A stretch of 64,000 nucleotides of DNA, from contig ONQT01000003.1 in assembly GCA_900320045.1 (NCBI GenBank), positions 62,001-126,000 on the forward strand. The letters are read 5' to 3'. The notes beneath the pieces are model-generated. The model saw nothing but the letters and a program-made list of their open reading frames with translations. It was not told the origin of the DNA and ran no database searches. How positions within the stretch are numbered: the first letter of the stretch is position 1; each line of letters begins with the position of its first letter. Positions 16,689-23,894 of the stretch are shown here, one piece after another. Both the position numbers and the translations under genes were made by a program. The stretch is from an uncultured Prevotellaceae bacterium. Its GTDB lineage: Bacteria; Bacteroidota; Bacteroidia; Bacteroidales; Bacteroidaceae.

Positions 16689-16740
16689 CTCTATCTACTT
16701 TTTTTGTGTTCCTTAATTGTAACTTATTCCAAACAGGGTG

Positions 16741-16748
16741 CAAAGGTA
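16741..16748 (-). promoter_or_regulatory. -7 box for the rpmB-rpmG operon
   Basis: Minus-strand TACCTTTG, 53 bases before the rpmB ATG. A run of short repeats (AAAGATGAAAGATGAAAG-like, 16761-16780) lies where the -33 element would be expected, and no clear TTTG is found there. Confidence 0.55.
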
Positions 16749-16807
16749 CAAAAAAGATTAAAGATGAAAGATGAAAGAAGCAAGATTTCTCTTTCTCTTA
16801 ATATTTT

Positions 16808-17320
16808 TTAACCTTCTAACTCTGCTGGCTGGGGTTCCGACTTCAGAAAATCGAGGAACATCTGCATGGCGGTATGGGTAGCGATGGCCAGATTGATGTC
16901 ACGGCCATGATCCTCCTCGACCTTGTACGTCACCTGCTTGTCCTTAGAGCCACAAGCCAGCCAAATGGTGCCAATGGGAATCTCCTTGGGACCTCCCGTA
17001 GGACCGGCAAAGCCTGTCGAGGCAATGGCAAAGTCAGTATTCATGGCCTTGCAAGCGCCTGTCACCATCTGTCGGGCGACCTCCTCACAGACAGCCGTCT
17101 GCTCTTCAATGATCTGAGCGTCAACGCCTAACAGATTCTCCTTGGCCTCATCCACATAGGCAATAACACCACCCTTGAAGTATTTCGACGCACCAGGTAT
17201 GGCAATGATGGCCTCAGCAATACGGCCACCCGTACAACTCTCGGCAGTAGCTACCGACTTATCCATCTCCCACAGCAGCTGGCTTACCTCTCTGCTGATA
17301 ATCTTTGTTTCAAAATCCAT
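16808..17320 (-). CDS. pncC: Nicotinamide-nucleotide amidase (CinA C-terminal family)
   Basis: 170 residues matching the C-terminal domain of CinA, which deamidates NMN to NaMN in NAD recycling. Visible motifs: SVATAESCTGGRIAEAI, the GASKYFKGGVIAYVDEAK loop, AIASTGFAGPTGG and the IGTIWLACG strand. The N-terminal COG1058 domain of full CinA is absent, so this is the stand-alone form. It follows tsaD (58 bases) and is probably the last gene of the map-tsaD-pncC unit. Confidence 0.93.
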   Translation of the reverse strand: MDFETKIISREVSQLLWEMDKSVATAESCTGGRIAEAIIAIPGASKYFKGGVIAYVDEAKENLLGVDAQIIEEQTAVCEEVARQMVTGACKAMNTDFAIASTGFAGPTGGPKEIPIGTIWLACGSKDKQVTYKVEEDHGRDINLAIATHTAMQMFLDFLKSEPQPAELEG

Positions 17321-17335
17321 AGTCTATTCTCTTTT

Positions 17336-17395
17336 TTTTGGTATTGCGATATTACGGTATTACTTCGGTATTACGATGTTACTTGAACGTTACTT
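17336..17395. repeat. Degenerate tandem repeat between tsaD and pncC
   Basis: A unit close to GGTATTACGAT recurs four to five times with changes. It fills most of the short spacer and reaches into the last codons of tsaD. Similar but different short-unit runs occupy other spacers in this window. Confidence 0.5.
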
Positions 17396-18407
17396 TCGAG
17401 AAAGCAGGGGCATCAATCGAACAGAACTGCTTATCCAGATACTTATAATAGCCCACGATGCCTATCATGGCCGCATTGTCGGTGGTATAGCTGAACTTCG
17501 GGATATACACCGTCCAGCCATAGCGCTTGGCATGGTCATAGAATGCGTTGCGCAGTCCGTTGTTGGCACTGACTCCACCAGCCACGCCGACATGCTTAAT
17601 GCCTGTCTGCTTAACGGCCAGACGGAGTTTCTTCATCAGAATGTCGACAATGGTCCATTCCAGCGAGGCAGCAATGTCCTCCTTGTGGATTTCGATGAAG
17701 TCAGGTTCCTCAGCCACCCACTTACGCAAGTTATAGAGGAACGACGTCTTCAGTCCCGAGAAGCTGTAGTTCAGTCCCGGAATGTGAGGCTCGGCAAACT
17801 GATAAGCCTTGGGGTTGCCCTGGCGAGCCAACCGGTCAATAATCGGTCCGCCGGGATAGCCCAGTCCCATCACCTTCGAGCACTTGTCAATAGCCTCGCC
17901 GGCAGCATCGTCGATGGTCTGTCCCAGCACTTCCATGTCGTTATAGGCATTGACCTTGACAATCTGTGAATTACCACCACTGACCAGCAGGCAGAGGAAA
18001 GGCAATGGCGGCTGATTCTTGTCTTCGTCGCCCTCCTTGATAAAGTGCGCCATCACATGTCCTTGCAGGTGGTTGACATCAATGAGGGGAATGCCTAACG
18101 AGCGCGCAAAGCCCTTGGCAAAATTGACGCCGACCAGTAGCGAGCCCATCAGTCCCGGTCCTCGGGTGAAAGCAATAGCCGACAGCTGTTCCTTCTTGAT
18201 GCCAGCCCGCTTGATGGCTTCGTGTACGACCGGCACGACGTTCTGCTGATGGGCACGGCTGGCCAGTTCGGGCACCACACCACCATAGGACTCATGCACA
18301 GCCTGCGATGCCGTCACGTTCGACAACAGCACGCCGTCCTTCAGCACAGCGGCCGATGTATCGTCGCACGAGCTTTCTATTCCTAATATATAGATTTCTT
18401 TCGTCAT
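17379..18407 (-). CDS. tsaD: tRNA N6-threonylcarbamoyladenosine synthase subunit TsaD
   Basis: Transfers the threonylcarbamoyl group to A37 of tRNAs that read ANN codons, working with TsaB and TsaE. The 342 residues show the ASKHA fold start (ILGIESSCDDTSAAVL), the metal-binding HLQGHVMAH, LLVSGGNSQIV, the GYPGGPIIDRLA stretch and AGGVSANNGLR. Length and motifs are complete. It lies 31 bases after map and 58 before pncC. Confidence 0.97.
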   Translation of the reverse strand: MTKEIYILGIESSCDDTSAAVLKDGVLLSNVTASQAVHESYGGVVPELASRAHQQNVVPVVHEAIKRAGIKKEQLSAIAFTRGPGLMGSLLVGVNFAKGFARSLGIPLIDVNHLQGHVMAHFIKEGDEDKNQPPLPFLCLLVSGGNSQIVKVNAYNDMEVLGQTIDDAAGEAIDKCSKVMGLGYPGGPIIDRLARQGNPKAYQFAEPHIPGLNYSFSGLKTSFLYNLRKWVAEEPDFIEIHKEDIAASLEWTIVDILMKKLRLAVKQTGIKHVGVAGGVSANNGLRNAFYDHAKRYGWTVYIPKFSYTTDNAAMIGIVGYYKYLDKQFCSIDAPAFSKVTFK

Positions 18408-18438
18408 CTCGTTATTACGTTATAACGTTATTACGAAC

Positions 18439-19311
18439 TTAATACGACAACACTTCCACGCCGTGCTCGGTCATGAGCAGCGTATGTTCCCACTGGGCCG
18501 AGGGCATCTCGTCCTCCGAGATAACTTCCCAGCCATAGGGGTCGTCGGCATCGATAAACACTTTCCACGTTCCCATGTTGATCATCGGCTCGATGGTAAA
18601 CACCATACCCGGAACGAGTATCATGCCGTCGCCACGCTGTTTGAAATGCGCCACGTCCGGTTCTTCATGGAAGTGGCACCCCACCCCATGGCCGCACAGG
18701 TCGCGCACCACGCCGTAGTGGTACTTGTCGGCATGTTTCTGGATGGCCTTGCCTATCTCATTGACACCATGCCACGGCTGGGCAGCCTCCATGCCTATTT
18801 CCAGGCACTCCTTGGTGACACGTACCAACTGTTCCTTCTCCGGAGTCGTCTTACCTATTATAAACATACGTGAGGCATCGGCATAGTAGCCATCCAGGAT
18901 AGTGGTAAAGTCGACATTGATGATGTCGCCCTCTTCCAGAATGTCGTCAGCCTTGGGAATACCGTGACACACCACCTCGTTGATACTGGTGCAGACACTC
19001 ATGGGGAAAGGCGGTGTTTCTTCATCGCCGCCATAGTTCAGACAGGCAGGAATGGCATTGTGTTGCTTACAATAGTCGCGGCATATCTGGTCTATCTCCA
19101 GCGTCGACATGCCTGCATGTATAGTTGCCCCGACAGCATCCAGCACTCCTGTATTGACGACACCCGCCCGGCGGATGCCCTCTATTTGTTCGGGAGTCTT
19201 AACGAGGTCGCGCGTCGGCACCTCAGCTCCTTTGTTCTCCAAATACATGATGCGCTTGTCCAGTTCCGTAGGCTGTTCACCCGGCTTGCAGCGCCATATT
19301 CTTTTTACCAT
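18439..19311 (-). CDS. map: Methionine aminopeptidase with N-terminal extension
   Basis: Removes the initiator methionine from new proteins. The catalytic domain (from about residue 40) has the five metal ligands in place: NVDFT, YYADASRMF, CGHGVG, FTIEPM and QWEHT. The first 40 residues (MVKRIWRCKPGEQPTELDKRIMYLENKG) are extra relative to the minimal class I enzyme, whose usual length is near 260. They contain a single cysteine and no clear zinc finger. First gene of map-tsaD-pncC. Confidence 0.96.
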   Translation of the reverse strand: MVKRIWRCKPGEQPTELDKRIMYLENKGAEVPTRDLVKTPEQIEGIRRAGVVNTGVLDAVGATIHAGMSTLEIDQICRDYCKQHNAIPACLNYGGDEETPPFPMSVCTSINEVVCHGIPKADDILEEGDIINVDFTTILDGYYADASRMFIIGKTTPEKEQLVRVTKECLEIGMEAAQPWHGVNEIGKAIQKHADKYHYGVVRDLCGHGVGCHFHEEPDVAHFKQRGDGMILVPGMVFTIEPMINMGTWKVFIDADDPYGWEVISEDEMPSAQWEHTLLMTEHGVEVLSY

Positions 19312-19329
19312 AGTTCTCTAATTTGTCTG

Positions 19330-19361
19330 CAAAGGTACAAATAAGTGAGCAAAATGCCAAA
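19330..19361 (-). promoter_or_regulatory. Promoter of the map-tsaD-pncC unit
   Basis: Minus strand: TTTG (19361-19358), 20 bases, then TACCTTTG (19337-19330), 19 bases before the ATG. The -33 element falls inside the loop of the inverted repeat at 19342-19385. Confidence 0.65.
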
Positions 19362-19385
19362 ACATTTTAGCAATTTGCTCACTTA
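19342..19385 (-). terminator. 12-bp inverted repeat: terminator of the M6 protease gene or operator of map
   Basis: TAAGTGAGCAAA (19342-19353) and its exact inverse (19374-19385), 20-base loop. On the minus strand the second arm is followed by TTATTTG. It starts 20 bases after the protease stop codon, which suits a terminator, but it also overlaps the map promoter. Confidence 0.5.
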
Positions 19386-19404
19386 ACCTATTAAAAGATG
19401 TGAA

Positions 19405-21495
19405 CTACTTCACCGTCTTCTTACCATTGACGATATACAGTCCATGAGGCAGCGCAGTATAGTCTGTGCCCATATAACGGCCGTCGAGGGTGTAAATGCC
19501 TGACTTGGGAGCAGCAACTGCATTAACAGTCACAATGCCCGTTGTAGAAGCCTTCAGCATCACCTCGTCCAAGAAGAAACGTTTAGAAGGCGTGAAGACT
19601 ATTCTTGCCGTACCGGATCCCGACACTTTCACCGTATAGTCAGTCCACTGGCTACCCTTCATGGTCAATTGTTCAGGCACAAAGGCTACAGTTGCTCCTT
19701 CGGCAGACAGCCTCAATGCGGTTCCATCATTACCCCATGCTGCAGCCCTAAAGGTCAACGTAGCATCATTGGCCAACTTAATAGCTGGAGTCGTAGCAAC
19801 GCCAACCGTCTTACCTGAACCGAAACGGGCACACTGGCTGCCACCATAATAAGCAACAGACTCCCAGCCGTCGTTGTCTGGTATGAAGGTACTGGATTTT
19901 CCTGCAACAGAACTACCCCAGTTATCATCATTGGCACCCGTTCCATTACAATTGTCGAACGACTCATAGAACAGATAGTCGCCCGTTGGAGTGCCGCTCT
20001 CGTTCAATGATAGCTTGATGGTTCCGTCTGCATTTTTGGTGATAGCAGTGATACCAATGGTTTTGGAGGAACCACTATAGGTTTTCAATGAATTAATCAG
20101 GTTCTTGCCGTTGCCATAGAGATTTTTATAACTTGCTGAGTAATTCATTTTAGCTCCATCAGCCGTTAATGCGCAGGCGCGTTTTTTCGACTGGGTATTG
20201 TTCAGCGTATTTGTATTCCAAGCATTATAGGAATAGTTGATGCGTGACACCAATAAACCAGATCCAAATGTCGAAGGATACCAGTCACCAGGTTGACGAT
20301 TCTCGAAGATAAAGCTTTCTGACAGACTGTGACGGATGATATACGCCGAATTTTCTGCCAGTCCAAAAGGCGACTGTAGTGTTACCTCCTTAGCATCGCC
20401 TATCTCCTTCAGCTCCAGCCATCCCATGTAGCTCTTCTCATAGGCGTTATATCCCATAGGAGCTCGACATTCGTTATCCACATAAGCTCCTGTGTCCATA
20501 ATTGACCAATGCCCAAAGGGATCGTCGCTATCATAGCTATAATCAGTGACATAGAAGTCGGGCAAGCCCAACGCATGGCCAAACTCATGGCAGAAAACCG
20601 CCATACCCATCAATTTATTATCCAGCAGTTCATTACCGACGAAAAAACTATTGAAGTGAACATTACTATAAGTACCCTGCCCTGCAGGATCTTCCTCCGC
20701 ATCCCATTCACAGGGCCAGATACTATCCTCGCCACCACCAGTAGCCTCACCTTGACCAGCATAGAGCATACACATCAAGGGAACACCTTGCTTATGGTAG
20801 CTATCACCAGCGGGAACCACATATTTACTAAAATCCACACCCAATTGACTGATAGCAGCAGAGATCACATCGCCAGGCAGTTGATCCATGTTTATATCAA
20901 TTTCGTCCTCACTTTTATCCTTACCATAGTAAGTTGAGGCTTTCGTCAATGTCACGATACCAACGACATCGAAAGTAGGAATGAACTGGCCGCCGCTCTG
21001 CGACTTGAAGTAGTCACGTACAGAGCCCTTACAGCCACTTTCTTCCTTGTAACCTTCCTGATTATAGAAACGTGTCATTTTCTCAACTGTCGTAGTACTC
21101 TTGAACTTCACATCCGAGAACTGTACCATCACTACGGGGATAGTATACTCACCGATACTGGGCACAGCACCGCGGCTCATGGTTCCCTTCTCGCCTAAAC
21201 CATCGCTGGTCGTTGCATAGACGGCACGACGTTTGGCATACTTTGCGTCTATACGTGCCTGCCGCTTACCCATGACCGTTTCACGAGATACCTCTACATA
21301 TCCCTGTTTTCCTTTTACATAGCAGGTGCCATCCTGAGCCTGCATCCAGTGTCCATGCTCATCACCAACGAGTGTCGCAATCACTTGCGTACCGTCAGCT
21401 AAAGTCAGCGTTTTCGACAGGCCACGCTTGGCAGGAACAGCCATCATCGTCATAGCAAAAGCCATGAACATCAATGTCATCAAACTCTTTTTCAT
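19405..21495 (-). CDS. Secreted M6-family metalloprotease
   Basis: Zinc protease of the immune-inhibitor-A type, exported. A signal peptide (MKKSLMTLMFMAFAMTMMA) is followed by a propeptide of about 100 residues, then the catalytic domain with HEFGHALGLPD (zinc histidines at 303 and 307 with the extended GxxD), and a later SIMDTGAY Met-turn-like segment. Residues of about 505-640 form a beta-sandwich binding domain (FYESFDNCNG onward, jelly-roll type). The C terminus (GIYTLDGRYMGTDYTALPHGLYIVNGKKTVK region) is the Bacteroidetes sorting tail, so the type IX system probably exports it. It would cleave proteins outside the cell. It has its own strong promoter. Confidence 0.9.
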   Translation of the reverse strand: MKKSLMTLMFMAFAMTMMAVPAKRGLSKTLTLADGTQVIATLVGDEHGHWMQAQDGTCYVKGKQGYVEVSRETVMGKRQARIDAKYAKRRAVYATTSDGLGEKGTMSRGAVPSIGEYTIPVVMVQFSDVKFKSTTTVEKMTRFYNQEGYKEESGCKGSVRDYFKSQSGGQFIPTFDVVGIVTLTKASTYYGKDKSEDEIDINMDQLPGDVISAAISQLGVDFSKYVVPAGDSYHKQGVPLMCMLYAGQGEATGGGEDSIWPCEWDAEEDPAGQGTYSNVHFNSFFVGNELLDNKLMGMAVFCHEFGHALGLPDFYVTDYSYDSDDPFGHWSIMDTGAYVDNECRAPMGYNAYEKSYMGWLELKEIGDAKEVTLQSPFGLAENSAYIIRHSLSESFIFENRQPGDWYPSTFGSGLLVSRINYSYNAWNTNTLNNTQSKKRACALTADGAKMNYSASYKNLYGNGKNLINSLKTYSGSSKTIGITAITKNADGTIKLSLNESGTPTGDYLFYESFDNCNGTGANDDNWGSSVAGKSSTFIPDNDGWESVAYYGGSQCARFGSGKTVGVATTPAIKLANDATLTFRAAAWGNDGTALRLSAEGATVAFVPEQLTMKGSQWTDYTVKVSGSGTARIVFTPSKRFFLDEVMLKASTTGIVTVNAVAAPKSGIYTLDGRYMGTDYTALPHGLYIVNGKKTVK

Positions 21496-21560
21496 TTGTG
21501 TTTTTCTTAGTTGTTAATCGTTGTACTTCTTGTTAAACATCATTCTTCAATTCGAGAGTG

Positions 21561-21591
21561 CAAAGGTAGACAATTATTTGATACAAACAAA
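21561..21591 (-). promoter_or_regulatory. Promoter of the M6 protease gene
   Basis: Minus strand: TTTG (21591-21588), exactly 19 bases, then TACCTTTG (21568-21561). Perfect consensus; leader of about 60 bases. Confidence 0.75.
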
Positions 21592-21631
21592 AAAATCCTC
21601 GACTTTTTGCATACCTTTCCGAAATTTATGC

Positions 21632-21639
21632 TAATTTTG
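21632..21639 (+). promoter_or_regulatory. -7 box for the isomerase-like gene
   Basis: TAATTTTG, 21 bases before the ATG at 21661. This argues against the longer in-frame ATG at 21511, which lies upstream of the box. Confidence 0.55.
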
Positions 21640-21660
21640 CAGGCAAAAGCATTATATACT

Positions 21661-22887
21661 ATGAACAACATCGCTATTTTTACCCTCACATCTGAGTTGC
21701 ATGATGCTCAGACCGTCAACGCTGCCACGCAGGAGTTTCTTTCGTCGCAGGGCATCCAGTACGACTTCCACGACGCCGACTACAGCAATTACGGCACGGC
21801 ACCCCTTAATATAATATATGTACGCACGGGAGGAACGGAAGGACAGTTCCGTCGCCTGTTACCCCAGTTGACTTGCAGCCATGCGTCAAACGGCAAGAGC
21901 AACAAGCCAAGCGTCATATACCTGCTGACATCGGGCAAGAGTAATTCGTTGGCGGCATCGCTCGAAATCCTGTCCTATCTGCGCCAACAGGGCATCCGAG
22001 GTGAGGTCATCCACGGCACACCGGAACACATCACACGGCGTCTCCAGCTACTTGAACATGCGGCATTGGCATTACGCCAACTGCACGGTTGTCGTGTGGG
22101 CGTCATCGGAAAACCGTCCGATTGGCTCATCAGCAGTCAGGCTGACTACGATGCCGTTCGCCAACGCGCCGGCATTGACATCATTGACATTCCCATGCAG
22201 GAACTGCTTGACGAAATACAGCGCACGCCCTTGGAAGACCCGCAAATAGAAGGTGGCGAGCCACATATTCGCGAAGCGCTACCCGTTGCCCATCAGATAT
22301 ATCTTGCCCTGAAGACACTCGTACAAAAATACCAGTTACAGGGTTTGACCATTCGCTGTTTCGACCTGTTGACGGCTGTTCATAACACCGGTTGTCTGGC
22401 ACTGGCCAGACTAAACAGCGAGGGATTATGTGCCGGTTGTGAAGGCGATGTCCCCACCCTGCTCACCATGATGCTCTCCCGTGCAGTAACAGGTATCTCC
22501 GGTTTCCAGGCCAACCCTGCGCACATCAATCCCGAAACGGGCGAGATGTTGTTTGCCCACTGCACCATCCCATTCAATATGGTGGAGCACTTTGAGCTGG
22601 ACACACACTTTGAGTCAGGTATTGGCGTAGGCATTCGCGGCTACCAGAAGCCCGGCCCTGTTACCATCTTCAAGGTTTCCGGTAATCTATCACGCTATTT
22701 CTTGGCCGAAGGTCAACTGCTGCGCTGCGAAGGGAAGCCCGACCTGTGCCGCACCCAGCAAGTTATCCAATTGAACAACCCTGAACAGGCCCGTTATTTC
22801 CTCACCGACCCCATTGGCAACCACCACGTCATCGTACCTAGCCACATCGGTGAAATCATGACCGAACTACTAAACACGCTAGAGTAG
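21661..22887 (+). CDS. L-fucose/L-arabinose isomerase-fold protein, substrate unknown
   Basis: 408 residues from the ATG at 21661 (MNNIAIFTLTSELHD). The chain follows the fold of L-fucose isomerase-like proteins: an N-terminal Rossmann-like part (IIYVRTGGTEGQF), a middle part beginning GCRVGVIGKPSDWL, and the C-terminal domain with LTIRCFDLL, CAGCEGDVPTLLTMMLSRAVTG and FAHCTIPFNM. The CEGDVP-x-x-x-TM motif is characteristic of this superfamily and includes likely metal ligands (E, D). It is shorter than true L-fucose isomerase (about 590), and no sugar kinase, transporter or regulator is adjacent. The family is clear; the reaction is not. Confidence 0.7.
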   Translation: MNNIAIFTLTSELHDAQTVNAATQEFLSSQGIQYDFHDADYSNYGTAPLNIIYVRTGGTEGQFRRLLPQLTCSHASNGKSNKPSVIYLLTSGKSNSLAASLEILSYLRQQGIRGEVIHGTPEHITRRLQLLEHAALALRQLHGCRVGVIGKPSDWLISSQADYDAVRQRAGIDIIDIPMQELLDEIQRTPLEDPQIEGGEPHIREALPVAHQIYLALKTLVQKYQLQGLTIRCFDLLTAVHNTGCLALARLNSEGLCAGCEGDVPTLLTMMLSRAVTGISGFQANPAHINPETGEMLFAHCTIPFNMVEHFELDTHFESGIGVGIRGYQKPGPVTIFKVSGNLSRYFLAEGQLLRCEGKPDLCRTQQVIQLNNPEQARYFLTDPIGNHHVIVPSHIGEIMTELLNTLE

Positions 22888-22913
22888 CACGACACGTGCA
22901 TACTTTCGTAATA

Positions 22914-23894
22914 TCACACATTCACGGCACCGCAATGTGGACAGCGGCCTTTGTCCTGTAGCAAGGCACCGCAATGCCCACATTGGTAGCGGCTGTGGGT
23001 ATGACGGCGATATCGGCCAAGGGCAAAAAAGATGTAGGCGATGAGCAACGGATAGCCTATATAATACAAGGTAAAGATGCTGAAGACAACATAGTCTACG
23101 GCACACACGGCGACAAGTCCACCCAGATAGAGTACGGCATCGTAGCGTGATGACATCAGGCGCAAGGTGTCCTGTAATGCTGCCAGAGAAGTAATGACAA
23201 CAGCCCAAACGGAAGCAACGAACAATCCTAAGTGCAACGGCAAGGCAAAAGGATTGAGCGACGGATGGAAATAGTAATGGCGCCACGACTCTGCACCAAA
23301 CAACTGGATGGTAGCATAGAGTGTGGCAGAAGCGGCTATGAGCAGACACAAGGCCATGGGATATGGCGAGTCGATATCATTGAAATGAACGATGTACGCC
23401 TGACGACGCAACAGTCGGCGCATGGCATAGGCTCCTCCTACCACAGCACAAAAGGCAAGGAATACCAGCAAATGAACATCAGAGAAGATGTCTATGAACT
23501 GCGAAATGGGATCGTCTGGCGAAACGCCTTGCAACAGTTCGCTTTCGCGTATCCAACCCTGTACAATCTCGTCGTGTGCCACCTTGACCCATACAGAGTC
23601 GATGCTATCCGTGGGCACCGTCTGAATGGCAGCGACCACAATACGCTCTCCACGTTCCACATACATCGTATCGAAGGCATAGTCGGGCAAAGCATCGGAA
23701 ATCTGCAACTGGTCGGCCGTAACTACGAAGTTATAGTTCTGCGTGTAGTGATGAGTGGTCGAGAAAGATATGGAGTCCAGCTGATGCTGGGTCAGATCCC
23801 ATGCATCGGGCGTCTGCTGACCATGATTATAGCAAGCGGTCAACAGGCACACCACCAATAACAGGACAATGTTCTTAATCAGCCGCATATACAT
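22914..23894 (-). CDS. Membrane lipoprotein with SH3-like domain, five membrane helices and cytosolic zinc ribbon
   Basis: 326 residues. A lipobox LLTAC ends a signal segment near residue 21. Residues of about 25-130 form a periplasmic beta domain that ends in a SH3-like stretch (WVKVAHDEIVQGWIRESELL). Five membrane helices follow (starting near VHLLVFLAFCAVVGG, YPMALCLLIAAS, LHLGLFVASVWAVV, AVLYLGGLVAVC and YYIGYPLLIAYIFF). The last 25 residues are a zinc ribbon: YQCGHCGALL then GRCPHCGAVNV. An odd number of helices puts the ribbon in the cytosol. The gene overlaps the end of the U32 peptidase gene by 20 bases. I know no function for this arrangement. Confidence 0.65.
   Translation of the reverse strand: MYMRLIKNIVLLLVVCLLTACYNHGQQTPDAWDLTQHQLDSISFSTTHHYTQNYNFVVTADQLQISDALPDYAFDTMYVERGERIVVAAIQTVPTDSIDSVWVKVAHDEIVQGWIRESELLQGVSPDDPISQFIDIFSDVHLLVFLAFCAVVGGAYAMRRLLRRQAYIVHFNDIDSPYPMALCLLIAASATLYATIQLFGAESWRHYYFHPSLNPFALPLHLGLFVASVWAVVITSLAALQDTLRLMSSRYDAVLYLGGLVAVCAVDYVVFSIFTLYYIGYPLLIAYIFFALGRYRRHTHSRYQCGHCGALLQDKGRCPHCGAVNV

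Noticed and set aside
21511..21660. 50-residue extension of the isomerase-like protein
   Set aside because: It lies upstream of and across the promoter box at 21632-21639 and has no conserved look.
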